64,000 nt of DNA. Source: FEN-987 sp049521055. GTDB lineage: Archaea; Thermoproteota; Bathyarchaeia; 40CM-2-53-6. Under the pieces are notes generated by a model. It saw only the letters and a program-made list of their open reading frames with translations. It ran no database searches and was not told the origin of the DNA. Below, piece after piece: positions 50,268-58,478 of the stretch. Numbering within the stretch: position 1 is the first letter of the stretch; each line of letters begins with the position of its first letter. The position numbers were made by a program, and so were the translations under genes. The stretch covers positions 3,289 through 67,288 of the forward strand of contig JBEKPE010000004.1 in assembly GCA_049521055.1 (NCBI GenBank), read 5' to 3'.

Positions 50268-50501
50268 CTTCGAACCCGCACCCTACCCCTCCACCACTCG
50301 AACATATACCCTTTAGCAGTTTCCCAAACTGAACCAATTCATTTGAGCGCCTCAAAATCTACAGAGAGAAGATCTCGAACGCAGTCACTATGGACGAAGA
50401 GATGGATCCATTGTTGAGGAAGGTGGTAAAGGTGGAAATGGATGAATCATCCTCAAACCATTATTTCCACAATACGAAATGCGAATGATGGTCGAAGCCG
50501 A

Positions 50502-50657
50502 ATGCCAAACCTCCACCACACTCTTGATACGGCATTTGATTGGCTAATTGAGAACGTTAGGCCGTACAGTTACTTGCTCCCAGACACCCTCGAACTCGCC
50601 CTCTACCTATGCCTCATCGCCTACTTTGCAATTCAACTTGGACAACAAACTGCGTGA
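50502..50657 (+). CDS. Possible small membrane protein
   Basis: A 51-residue frame from ATG 50502 (upstream ATG at 50442 also possible) with an amphipathic part (HHTLDTAFDWLIENVRPYSY) and a C-terminal hydrophobic helix (TLELALYLCLIAYFAIQLG). It lies in an otherwise empty stretch between two surface-protein genes. No family known and no clear ribosome site. Confidence 0.3.
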   Translation: MPNLHHTLDTAFDWLIENVRPYSYLLPDTLELALYLCLIAYFAIQLGQQTA

Positions 50658-50786
50658 TTGATGAAAGCTCCATTCCGCGAACACAATAACGGTCGAACTC
50701 ATTCGCTCACTCTGGGATGGCACAATGCGACGGGACGATGTTCGATTTGCGAGGACGCGAGTGGGTTAGGTTAGTTGTAGGAATGG

Positions 50787-51812
50787 TTGCCGTTCATTAT
50801 GCGCTGTTTAGCTGCTGTTTTATATAGCGATGGGCACCGGTGTAATTTGGTTGAGGGTGTTTTGCGAACTGCGGGCCGAAGCGTTGTTCTCGCTCTACTC
50901 ATTATGAGCATAGCTTTACTCTATCTGCTTCCGCCCGAACCCGTCAGGGCGACTTCGCCAATTACCCTCGACTGGTCAGCCAGCGCAATCTGCGCTTACC
51001 CTTCATGTGAGCTAACCACTCCCACGAAGCTTACATGGTCTCACACGGTTGGGTCCGGGAGTAATAGGATTCTCCTCGTCGGCATCTCGTACGTTTTCTA
51101 CACTGGACCCGCGAGCGTGGCCAGCGTCACATATGGCACGCCTTGTCCCGGCCCGTCATGTCTCTCCTTGACCCTTATCCCGGGGGCAACGCATGTACAG
51201 CCCACCGACGACGTCCACGCGGAGTTGTGGGCGCTTCAAAACCCTCCAACCGGAACGGCGACGATCACGGTAACGTTCGGTGGCGGTACCTTTCCGAATG
51301 ATCTTCTGTTTGCCGTTGCCGGCTCTGTATCTTACTTTAACGTGGCTAGCACGGGTACACCGGTCGGCAGCGATGGTCGCACTTTTACCACGGGACTATC
51401 GGCTACGGAATCTGTGGCCACTGGCCCGAATGATGTTGTTGTGGATACAATCGCTTTTTGTGATTGTACGGGTTCCGCTTCACCACCTACTACGGTTACG
51501 GCGAGCGGATTAGGGCAAACGCAGCACTGGAACGCAGGTTCGCTGAATGACGCCTCCGGCGAGACCTTTGCGGGTGGTGGTAGCGATCAGCCCGCTTCCG
51601 GCTCATCGGTAACCATGTCTTGGTCCCTCGTAACACAGGAGCCTACGCTCAGCTCGTGGTCGTTGATTGCTGTCCCGCTCACACCAACCGTAACCACAAC
51701 AACTACAACTTCTCCACCAATCCCAGAGTACCCACTTGGACTACCAATCCTAGCACTCCTCATGATAATCGGATACGGGGTAATCAGACGCAAAGGAGAA
51801 CACGAAGCCTAA
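50787..51812 (+). CDS. Secreted protein with PEY-type C-terminal sorting signal
   Basis: 341 residues from TTG 50787; the signal helix (VVLALLIMSIALLYLLPPEP) lies at residues 33-52, so a later start such as the GTG near 50850 is likely. Mature domain is beta-rich with pairs of Cys (AICAYPSCELT, CPGPSCLSL, FCDCTG), typical of a disulfide-containing extracellular domain of unknown family. Before the tail there is a Thr-rich linker, and the end reads PIPEYPLGLPILALLMIIGY then RRKGEHEA: motif, helix and basic tail, as in the other two surface proteins here but with Tyr in place of Phe. Function unknown; presumably anchored at the surface. Confidence 0.75.
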   Translation: MPFIMRCLAAVLYSDGHRCNLVEGVLRTAGRSVVLALLIMSIALLYLLPPEPVRATSPITLDWSASAICAYPSCELTTPTKLTWSHTVGSGSNRILLVGISYVFYTGPASVASVTYGTPCPGPSCLSLTLIPGATHVQPTDDVHAELWALQNPPTGTATITVTFGGGTFPNDLLFAVAGSVSYFNVASTGTPVGSDGRTFTTGLSATESVATGPNDVVVDTIAFCDCTGSASPPTTVTASGLGQTQHWNAGSLNDASGETFAGGGSDQPASGSSVTMSWSLVTQEPTLSSWSLIAVPLTPTVTTTTTTSPPIPEYPLGLPILALLMIIGYGVIRRKGEHEA

Positions 51813-51834
51813 CCATAACATTCGACTGAACGCT

Positions 51835-52200
51835 AACATCAAGAGCCTGAGCAATGCTCTGGGCTCATCGTCTGCTTTCCATCAGACTGGAATCTTGAGG
51901 ACCGATCCGTTAGCCGTATCGGCTCATTTTGAGGCTTCTCAAGTATAAGCCGGCCTCTCTGAAAACTAGGGTTGAAACCCTCTCTCAGGCGTTCTACGTC
52001 TTATATGGTCCGAGTGTTCCGCCCCGTATTCGGCTTGATTTAAGCGGAAATACGCTTCTCTAAGCGGTTAATCAACGCTCAAACATGTGAAATTCAGACC
52101 CACTCCGCCCTCAGGGTGGGCATGTGCTAGTGTCCAATCGAAAAATCAACTCCAGCCCGCGTGAGGGTAACGAAGCCTTACACGGAAAACGTGTTGGCTC
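51835..52200 (+). ncRNA. Densely structured non-coding region (possible RNA or 5' leader)
   Basis: About 400 bases with no gene show several strong hairpins in a row: AGCCTGAGC/GCTCTGGGCT (about 51846-51867), CCGAT/ATCGG (about 51903-51924), GGCTT/AAGCC (about 51934-51951), GGGTT/AACCC (about 51971-51982), AAGCG/CGCTT (about 52041-52057), and AGCCTTACACG/CGTGTTGGCT (52173-52198). A TATA-like CTTATATGG lies at about 52000-52008. I compared it by eye with RNase P, SRP and 5S RNA and found none of their conserved cores. It may be an unknown RNA or a long leader of the next gene. Low confidence. Confidence 0.25.
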
Positions 52201-52237
52201 CGCATTTAGGTCGCTTTGATTGCGTGGAGGTGATTTG

Positions 52238-52486
52238 ATGGCTAGAGAGAGTATGCTTACACAGAAGTCGATTATGGCAGACGACACGCTCTCGTTGCTC
52301 ACCGGTCAACCAAAAGGAGCTCTACTGAGCTACACCGAACTCACTAAGAGTATGCACCAATACATCCGAAGCAAACAGCTTCGACTAAAGGCATGTCCAA
52401 ACTGCAAGACACAAGTCCCCGGATACGCGACCTTCTGTGATAAATGTGGCAAAGACATAGCGCCCGTACCCGCAGTAGCAAAGTAA
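52238..52486 (+). CDS. Small zinc-ribbon protein
   Basis: 82 residues from ATG 52238, which is preceded by a strong Shine-Dalgarno GGAGGTGA five bases upstream; an in-frame upstream TTG is less likely. The C-terminal zinc ribbon is KACPNCKTQVPGYATFCDKC, preceded by a helical region (LLSYTELTKSMHQYIRSKQL) resembling a SWIB-like or DNA-binding helix. Related zinc-ribbon proteins are common in Archaea; their roles are unknown. One of only two genes in the window with such a strong ribosome site, the other being the 43-residue peptide, so high expression is likely. Confidence 0.75.
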   Translation: MARESMLTQKSIMADDTLSLLTGQPKGALLSYTELTKSMHQYIRSKQLRLKACPNCKTQVPGYATFCDKCGKDIAPVPAVAK

Positions 52487-52571
52487 CCACCAAAGTAAGA
52501 CCGCCACATTATCCTTTTTTCCTCTATTTACCGAAACTTCTTCGCAAACCGTCCGAATTGAAGCAGGTTCC

Positions 52572-55097
52572 TCAGCCGTGTAGCGTTGTGAGGGTTTTCA
52601 GGGGAATGGCCTCGATTTTTCGGTAGACCTTCTCAGGTTCGTTGGTCTGGGAGCCGGTTCTCAGCACGTCCTCGATCTTAACGCCGAATAATTCTTGATT
52701 TTCTAAGAGGTAGGGGAGGATTAGTTGCCAGTCATCTTGATTCATTTTTCCCAGTTGCCCTCCGTTGAGTTGATCAACGCCTACCTTGCCAGCGGGATCG
52801 CGAATGTAGACCGCGCCTCCGGATGCTAGGGAGAAGAGGTTGCCCCCTGGATATGGCACCTCGAGTTCGCGAATCCGACCACCATCAAACCCTATTCCGT
52901 TAACCACAACGAACCCGCCCCCGTTCAATGGGTCACCGGCCATGAAAGATTCGGCTAGGTAGTCTAGGCAGGTGCCGTTGATGACAACTCGAGGCCGACC
53001 GACGGCGTTGATGAGCGGGCGACCCGCGGCGTTGCCGAGCACATAGACCTCGCCGCCCTTCGCGGCGTACATGAACGTCTGCCCCACATCCCCGTAAATG
53101 ACAAGTTTCCCACTCTTCATTATCTGAGCTACTTGATCTTGGGCGGCGGAATGAACATAGATTTCGGCGCCATCAAGCCCAGACCCCAAGTAGTCCCCAG
53201 GATTTCCGAACACATCCAACCTGAACCCTTCGCTCTGCGCACCCAACCCAGCACCACAAAACCGTTGCCCACGCCAATCAAACGAAACTACACGTTTCCA
53301 CCCCAGTTTGTAGGACGCAACAACCGCGGAGGACGCTGAGTCATCACCTTCTGCAGCGAAATTCGAAACATCTAACAACAATACCTCCTCTCCGGACTTG
53401 GGTGCTCTAAACTCAGCCCTCGTCGCGTAATTCGTCAATACCCAACATGAACCATCTGCGGCAGAAAGCGGGGGGAATCCACGAAGTATCCGGAAAAGAC
53501 TTGACTCAATCTTCGCCCGGATCCAACCCTGCTGGCCATTTGGAATTCGGTGTAGACTGTCGAGTAACCAAGTCAAATACCGAAACGATTCTACCTTGTC
53601 AGCCTCGCTGTCCCTCGACTTGTTCTCCAAGTTGTCCAATAATCTCTCAAGCGAACCTGCGTTCAACTCATTTGAACTCAATTTTCCTGAGAGAGTCTGC
53701 GGCGTCAACATCTTAACGCGATCCAGAAAGTTGCCGTTGGAATCCCTTGTAACTGAGACTTCTCGGCCAAACTTGTCGAAACAATTGACGTTCGGCCTCC
53801 CGGATGTACGGTCTACGGTGAAACGAAAAGCGCCGCCGTCAGTATAACTGCCACCGCGCGCGTTCCAGTAAAGATCCGCCTTACCCGCAAACCGAGAATC
53901 TTCCGCCGCCAAGCTTCTTAGGCAAGCGTCGATTGCCTGGCGCTCAGACGCTATCAACCCGATCTTCACCTCACCGTCCTGGAGAGCGAAGACTTGAGGC
54001 CGCAGCATTGACGTGTCAGTTATGCCTAGCAGGTGAAGTTGGTCGCCTCCGTTTTCGCTTCGACCAACTATGAAAAACCACGGCCCGTCAGGGGATCCGT
54101 GGATGTGAGTGGTTTGTATCTCACGATAAATTCGCCTCTTCTCTTCGGGGAGCATGTAGAAGTCTCGTTCGGTCGTTGGCGCCATGGCCTCGATCAAATA
54201 TTCCATCGGGTACCCGTAGACTCTCCTCCATAGGTCGAAAAGATAGACGGCGACTTCCGTGTCGGTTAGAAAGAGGGGGTAGATGTTTCGCTGCGCCAGG
54301 TACTCGGTGATTGAGTGGTAGTTTGAGAAGTCTCCATTGTGAACCAAGGCCTCGTGCAGACCTACGAATGGGTGAGCACCACCAGGATGCCACACCTTTC
54401 CCTTGGTAGGGTAACGGTGATGCCCTATCCACACGTGTGCCTCGAAATCTTCCAGTTTATAGTAGCGTATGACCTGGTCGCCCCACCCCACGATCTTCAG
54501 CACGAACATGTCCTTCCCGTGTGAAAGAACGAACGCTTTCTTCTCGCCAAGAGAAGCGTAGTACTTTTTGTTGAGGGCGTAACTGTTTTGATAAATGAAT
54601 TCGTCCTCTGCTACGGTTCGGTCAGTTATCCCGGAACTCTGCATGAACCGCCCAAGAACATCTTCCTTAACTCTGCATAAGTATCGACGCACTTCCGGTG
54701 GCTTGACCTCTAACCGCGGAATCGTCCTATAGTCCTCAACCGTTTCAAGCCACTCAGCTGAGTCCACGTTAAGGTTGGGGTAGATGAACTCGTCTTCCAC
54801 TGCTTTGCTCGCTGACTCGTCTAGGTAGGCAATCTGGATTAAGTAATCTTGTTGCAGAATTTCTTTGGAGACTCCGAGTCGTTCGGGGGAAAGCCCGAGT
54901 ACCGCTATTCCTCCACCCTTGCCGTTACCACGGTTCTTCATTTGCAGAAGTGCGGTTAGGAAATGTTTTCCAGCGATTGGAACGGAGCAGGCAGCGCCGA
55001 CGACGCCGCAACCTCCCTCCGCCTCCAATTTGCGGGCAAGGGTTAGACCTTCTACCATGTGTTTTCTAGAAGCTACGATTTTTGATGCCATGTCCAA
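52572..55097 (-). CDS. Glutamate synthase subunit: class II glutamine amidotransferase fused to GXGXG domain
   Basis: 841 residues. After a 29-residue propeptide comes Cys30 in EGGCGVVGAACSVP, the N-terminal nucleophile of class II amidotransferases; HHRYPTKGKVWHPGGAHPF and LVHNGDFSNYHS are the glutamine-site motifs. The C-terminal third is a GXGXG beta-helix domain as in GltB's end (SGLDGAEIYVHSAAQ, GGEVYVLGNAAGRPL, GDPLNGGGFVVVNGIG). In bacterial GltB the FMN domain lies between these; here that part is in separate genes downstream. It releases ammonia from glutamine. This is the last gene of the minus-strand operon 57906-52572, 6 bases after the FMN-domain gene. Confidence 0.9.
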   Translation of the reverse strand: MDMASKIVASRKHMVEGLTLARKLEAEGGCGVVGAACSVPIAGKHFLTALLQMKNRGNGKGGGIAVLGLSPERLGVSKEILQQDYLIQIAYLDESASKAVEDEFIYPNLNVDSAEWLETVEDYRTIPRLEVKPPEVRRYLCRVKEDVLGRFMQSSGITDRTVAEDEFIYQNSYALNKKYYASLGEKKAFVLSHGKDMFVLKIVGWGDQVIRYYKLEDFEAHVWIGHHRYPTKGKVWHPGGAHPFVGLHEALVHNGDFSNYHSITEYLAQRNIYPLFLTDTEVAVYLFDLWRRVYGYPMEYLIEAMAPTTERDFYMLPEEKRRIYREIQTTHIHGSPDGPWFFIVGRSENGGDQLHLLGITDTSMLRPQVFALQDGEVKIGLIASERQAIDACLRSLAAEDSRFAGKADLYWNARGGSYTDGGAFRFTVDRTSGRPNVNCFDKFGREVSVTRDSNGNFLDRVKMLTPQTLSGKLSSNELNAGSLERLLDNLENKSRDSEADKVESFRYLTWLLDSLHRIPNGQQGWIRAKIESSLFRILRGFPPLSAADGSCWVLTNYATRAEFRAPKSGEEVLLLDVSNFAAEGDDSASSAVVASYKLGWKRVVSFDWRGQRFCGAGLGAQSEGFRLDVFGNPGDYLGSGLDGAEIYVHSAAQDQVAQIMKSGKLVIYGDVGQTFMYAAKGGEVYVLGNAAGRPLINAVGRPRVVINGTCLDYLAESFMAGDPLNGGGFVVVNGIGFDGGRIRELEVPYPGGNLFSLASGGAVYIRDPAGKVGVDQLNGGQLGKMNQDDWQLILPYLLENQELFGVKIEDVLRTGSQTNEPEKVYRKIEAIPLKTLTTLHG

Positions 55098-55103
55098 GCC
55101 GTA

Positions 55104-56435
55104 TCACCCGTAGACCAGGAGGTCGGTTCGTCCCTTGAGCTCTTTGATTGAACGTAGCCCGAGGCTTGCGAGAATCGTCCTCCATTGTTTAGTCCAGGAA
55201 GAGTACATGTTGATGATCCTCTGTGCGCCCCATTCGACGGTTATGAGTTGGCTGAGTTCAGGGTCGGTGGTGGTGATTCCAACCTGGCATCCCCTCCCGC
55301 GCTCACAGTTTCCACATTGAGTGCAACCCACAGCCACAGCCTCAGCTGATCCAATGACGCAGCCATCCGCCCCAAGCGCGATAGCCTTTGCCACATCGTA
55401 CGCGGTTCGTATTCCTCCGCTCGCCATAACCACAATTTCATCCCTAACCCCTTCTCCGACAAGGTAGCGGTGAACTTTCGGGATCGCATATTCGATCGGC
55501 ATCGCAATGTTCTTCTTCGCGATCTCAGGCGCCGCCCCGGTGCCTCCATATCCCCCGTCAACGTGTAGAATGTTCGCGTTTGCGTAGTAACTCCCGATGG
55601 CAACCATGTCGACGTCAACTGGGGTCGAGACCTTGACTGAGACTAAGCAGCCGGGGTTTACGGCCCGAATCCAATCCACATGCTTCCTGTGGTCCTCAAC
55701 AGAGTAGACACTGTGGAACGGGAAAGGGGAGTAGAGTGAGGTGAAGGGTAACGACTCCCTCATATTCGCCACTTCGGATGTCACTTTGTCAGCTAGCAAG
55801 TGTCCGCCCAACCCAGGTTTCGCGCCCTGAGCATACTTGAACTCCACAATCTTCGCGGCCTGAATCGTATCTTCGCGTACACCAAACATCCCCGTCGCGA
55901 CCTGCGTGATCACATTATCTTTGTACTCCAAGAGTGGAGGGGGGTAGCCACCTTCACCGGTGCAAGTGAAGGTACCAAGGCGTTTCGCCGCCATGGCTCG
56001 AGAGAGCATGAAATTGAGGCTGATGGAACCGAAAGACATTCCAGCCCCGTAGATCGGGATGGGGATGGAAACCTTAGGACCGGAATCTCGACGGTTCAGA
56101 TCGATCGAGAGATCAAATTCCTCGTCAGGGAGTCTGTTGTCGGGGTGAATGTTCTTGAAGTCGAGTCGGTCGAAGCCGCCCCCTGAGTCCCCTACCTTAT
56201 ACTCAAGTGATTCCGGCGGTTTCCCCGTTGTTGCCTGTTCGTATGTTGCGAAGATTAGTTCCGGTGTCCAACGTTTGTTTCCGAAGGCTCCAGGCATCCC
56301 ATATTTGAGGGTGGGTAGAAGCTGGAGGCCGCGGTGGATTAGCTTCGTGTGTTTGTCGATGGTTTCAGTTTCTGCGTGCGATATCTCCGAACGCCTCCTT
56401 CTCAAGTTCTTCGTTGAACATTGCCCTGCCGACAT
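55104..56435 (-). CDS. Glutamate synthase FMN-binding subunit (GltB2-like)
   Basis: 443 residues. FMN/2-oxoglutarate domain of glutamate synthase: IPIYGAGMSFGSISLNFMLS, EGGYPPPLLEYKD, QGAKPGLGGHLLADKVT, SVKVSTPVDVDMVAIGSYYA, HVDGGYGGTGAAPEI, MASGGIRTAYDVAKAIALGA, then the Fe-S cysteines GCTQCGNCERGRGCQVGI. It condenses 2-oxoglutarate with ammonia delivered by the amidotransferase subunit to give glutamate, with electrons from the Fe-S cluster and probably ferredoxin. The 71-base overlap with the upstream gene suggests the true start is further in (for example the GTG/ATG-free region near HAETETIDKH). Sits in the middle of the glt operon. Confidence 0.92.
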   Translation of the reverse strand: MSAGQCSTKNLRRRRSEISHAETETIDKHTKLIHRGLQLLPTLKYGMPGAFGNKRWTPELIFATYEQATTGKPPESLEYKVGDSGGGFDRLDFKNIHPDNRLPDEEFDLSIDLNRRDSGPKVSIPIPIYGAGMSFGSISLNFMLSRAMAAKRLGTFTCTGEGGYPPPLLEYKDNVITQVATGMFGVREDTIQAAKIVEFKYAQGAKPGLGGHLLADKVTSEVANMRESLPFTSLYSPFPFHSVYSVEDHRKHVDWIRAVNPGCLVSVKVSTPVDVDMVAIGSYYANANILHVDGGYGGTGAAPEIAKKNIAMPIEYAIPKVHRYLVGEGVRDEIVVMASGGIRTAYDVAKAIALGADGCVIGSAEAVAVGCTQCGNCERGRGCQVGITTTDPELSQLITVEWGAQRIINMYSSWTKQWRTILASLGLRSIKELKGRTDLLVYG

Positions 56436-57906
56436 CCCCGCGTAGCCTTCTCACATCGCGTATCCCCATTGCGCTGAGTATCTCGATGAGTTGATCGTGC
56501 CACGAAGAGAGCAGGTTAACGAGTCGCTGCTCACCCCATTTCGAATCAAACTTCTCAGCGGAGATGCGCCCTGATTCAGCCGAGACGCATTCACCAAGAA
56601 ATCTTGACTGCAACGCTACGAGAACTGTTGTATCAATGGCTACAAGGTCGGCCCCGCAGATAATTGCTTTCGGAACATGCTCGGCCCTAGTGATCCCACC
56701 ACTCGCGATGAGAGTAACATCATCCCTGAGCGATTCAGTAACGAGTGTCGTGTGGACCTTTCGAATCATGTCCTTGGCATGTGACGGTTCGTCTTTGTCC
56801 CATGATTGTCCGTGGTAGTTAGCTACCAGATGTATGATATCGATTCCGTTTCGAACCAAATCGGCTGCCGTTTTGGCAGAGTCAACAGTCAACGGTAAGC
56901 GAACTGAGATTGGAGCGGTGGAGTTGACGCTTCGAACCTTCTCAACCGTTGACGAATCGTAGCTTGCCAGTTCAATCAAGCGTGCATCACGCAGCCACCC
57001 GGCAGCTTCACCCGCTTCATCGCTGGAAATTAGTGGGGCGAGTTGATCATGATCGCTTGCATGCAGTTGGTTTGCTTGAGCTGGTGTTGCTATGTAGATC
57101 GTACCAGTTCGAAGGGACGCCCCCGCAACTGATTCCAATATGCTATGACTGTTGAGGTTGGGTGGTAGATAGTCGAATATTATCGGTAAGGATACTTCAG
57201 TAGTTTTGGAAAGGGGGTCATCCTCATGGTTGAATTGGACGCATTTCCTCTTGCTGCCGACATCTACTAGTGTTGAGATGAATTCTCTACCATAGACCCC
57301 ATCCCGCGTCGGCCTCACAATTTCAGACATGTCAGTCCAGATCGAATCCCAACCTGGACCGGAGAATGGCCCCTTGTATCCCATCCCTTTGATCGGAATC
57401 TTCCCTGTCTCGGCCTCATACAGAACTGTGGCAACAGGTGAACCGTTTGTTGTAGCAGCCCCCTCTGAAGACCAGTAAGAGTCAGCGAACCGGTAGAATT
57501 CTGGATTACGGTCGACAGAGCAAATGCCAGGGTATTCTTGGACGCACCTCATGCACCCTGTACATTTTTCTTTAATGGGGTGGAATCCGCCGAACGGGCC
57601 ACTGAACGTTCCGTAAATGCATGGCCTACTCACAAGAGCACGTCTGTACTCTTTCCCGCGTAGCTTCAATCCATATCCGAGTGTTTCCTTCAAGAGAATT
57701 CTTGCAAGCCCTACCTTGCTTACTCGTGGATCGAATGGTGGTGGAAGTTTTTTCCGCGGTAGAGCAGGCTTGGCAACGATCTTGTAGCGCTGATAGGAGG
57801 TGCCACGTGCCGGATCAATGATACTATTTTGGCGGGTTGCTTCGAGGTCGTCTAGCAAACTTAGTGTTCCAACCCCGCCATCTGTAATGAAACCGCACGA
57901 ATACAC
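56365..57906 (-). CDS. Glutamate synthase-like FMN protein with ferredoxin domain (first gene of glt operon)
   Basis: 513 residues. A ferredoxin-type motif KCTGCMRCVQEYPGIC lies at about 114-129 and the C-terminal two-thirds is a second, more divergent GltB2-like TIM barrel (DRNPEFYRF, IPIKGMGYKGPFSGPGWD, ISVRLPLTVDSAKTAADLV, LIASGGITRAEHVPKAIICGADLVAIDT). The catalytic 3Fe-4S cysteine cluster of true GltB2 is missing, so it is probably an electron-transfer partner or a non-catalytic paralogue. The annotated start GTG (57906) is only about 10 bases after the putative TATA (57912-57921); a TTG at 57858 (reading MLDDLEATRQ) fits better. Divergent from the Lrp gene. Confidence 0.8.
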   Translation of the reverse strand: MYSCGFITDGGVGTLSLLDDLEATRQNSIIDPARGTSYQRYKIVAKPALPRKKLPPPFDPRVSKVGLARILLKETLGYGLKLRGKEYRRALVSRPCIYGTFSGPFGGFHPIKEKCTGCMRCVQEYPGICSVDRNPEFYRFADSYWSSEGAATTNGSPVATVLYEAETGKIPIKGMGYKGPFSGPGWDSIWTDMSEIVRPTRDGVYGREFISTLVDVGSKRKCVQFNHEDDPLSKTTEVSLPIIFDYLPPNLNSHSILESVAGASLRTGTIYIATPAQANQLHASDHDQLAPLISSDEAGEAAGWLRDARLIELASYDSSTVEKVRSVNSTAPISVRLPLTVDSAKTAADLVRNGIDIIHLVANYHGQSWDKDEPSHAKDMIRKVHTTLVTESLRDDVTLIASGGITRAEHVPKAIICGADLVAIDTTVLVALQSRFLGECVSAESGRISAEKFDSKWGEQRLVNLLSSWHDQLIEILSAMGIRDVRRLRGDVGRAMFNEELEKEAFGDIARRN

Positions 57907-57990
57907 CTGAACAAATATAACTATTCTGGGTAATCTACTGGACGTTCGTATCTTGTAATCTTATATTTGTGGATGAACGTTCAGAAAAGA
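57906..57990. promoter_or_regulatory. Divergent promoter with Lrp-type palindrome between glt operon and regulator
   Basis: On the minus strand AGTTATATTT (57912-57921) serves the glt operon; on the plus strand TCTTATATTT (about 57958-57967) serves the regulator. The perfect palindrome TGAACGTTCA (57974-57983) lies just downstream of the latter TATA, where binding would block transcription, and TGAAC half-sites recur near 57908 and (as ACGTTC) 57942. This suggests autorepression and control of glt by the adjacent Lrp-family protein. Confidence 0.5.
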
Positions 57991-57999
57991 GGCTCAATC

Positions 58000-58461
58000 T
58001 TGGCGGTAATTGGACGATTGGACATAGACGAAGTCGATAGAAAGATACTGAATGAACTTCTTCGTGACTGCCGCAGATCCTATCGATCCATAGCACGCCG
58101 ATCAGGAGTTTCGGTAGGAACCGTCCTAACCCGAATCCGTAGACTCGAGAAGTCTGGTGTAATCAAGGGTTACTCGGCCGTCCTTGATCACGATAAGCTT
58201 GGTTACCAATTGACTGTCCTAGCCGAGATCACAGTCTCTAAAGGTAAGTTGCTCGAAATGGAGGAAGCGATCGGAAAGCTACCGAACACTTGCGCCGTCT
58301 ACGATGTAACTGGCCTGACTGACGCCGTTGTTCTCGCCAAATTCCGGAGCCGTGAGGAACTAAGCAAGTTCACCAAGAGCCTCCTCAGCATGCCGTTTGT
58401 CGACCGAAGCAACACACACGTGGTACTGACGACCGTTAAGGAAGACCTACGGCTCCTCTAG
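58000..58461 (+). CDS. Lrp/AsnC-family transcriptional regulator
   Basis: About 153 residues from TTG 58000. The frame opens at GTG 57967, but that codon overlaps the TATA box, so a later start is needed. N-terminal HTH (DRKILNELLRDCRRSYRSIA, RRSGVSVGTVLTRIRRLE) and C-terminal RAM effector domain (QLTVLAEITVSKGKLLEME, CAVYDVTGLTDAVVLAKF). Lrp proteins in archaea sense amino acids such as glutamine or leucine; with divergent glutamate synthase genes and a shared palindrome, glutamine/nitrogen control of glt is probable. The next gene starts 18 bases later on the same strand. Confidence 0.88.
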   Translation: MAVIGRLDIDEVDRKILNELLRDCRRSYRSIARRSGVSVGTVLTRIRRLEKSGVIKGYSAVLDHDKLGYQLTVLAEITVSKGKLLEMEEAIGKLPNTCAVYDVTGLTDAVVLAKFRSREELSKFTKSLLSMPFVDRSNTHVVLTTVKEDLRLL

Positions 58462-58478
58462 TCCAAGGAGAGGATTAG

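Noticed and set aside
51835..52200. RNase P RNA, SRP RNA or 5S rRNA
   Set aside because: None of their conserved core sequences could be found on either strand; only general hairpin density remains.
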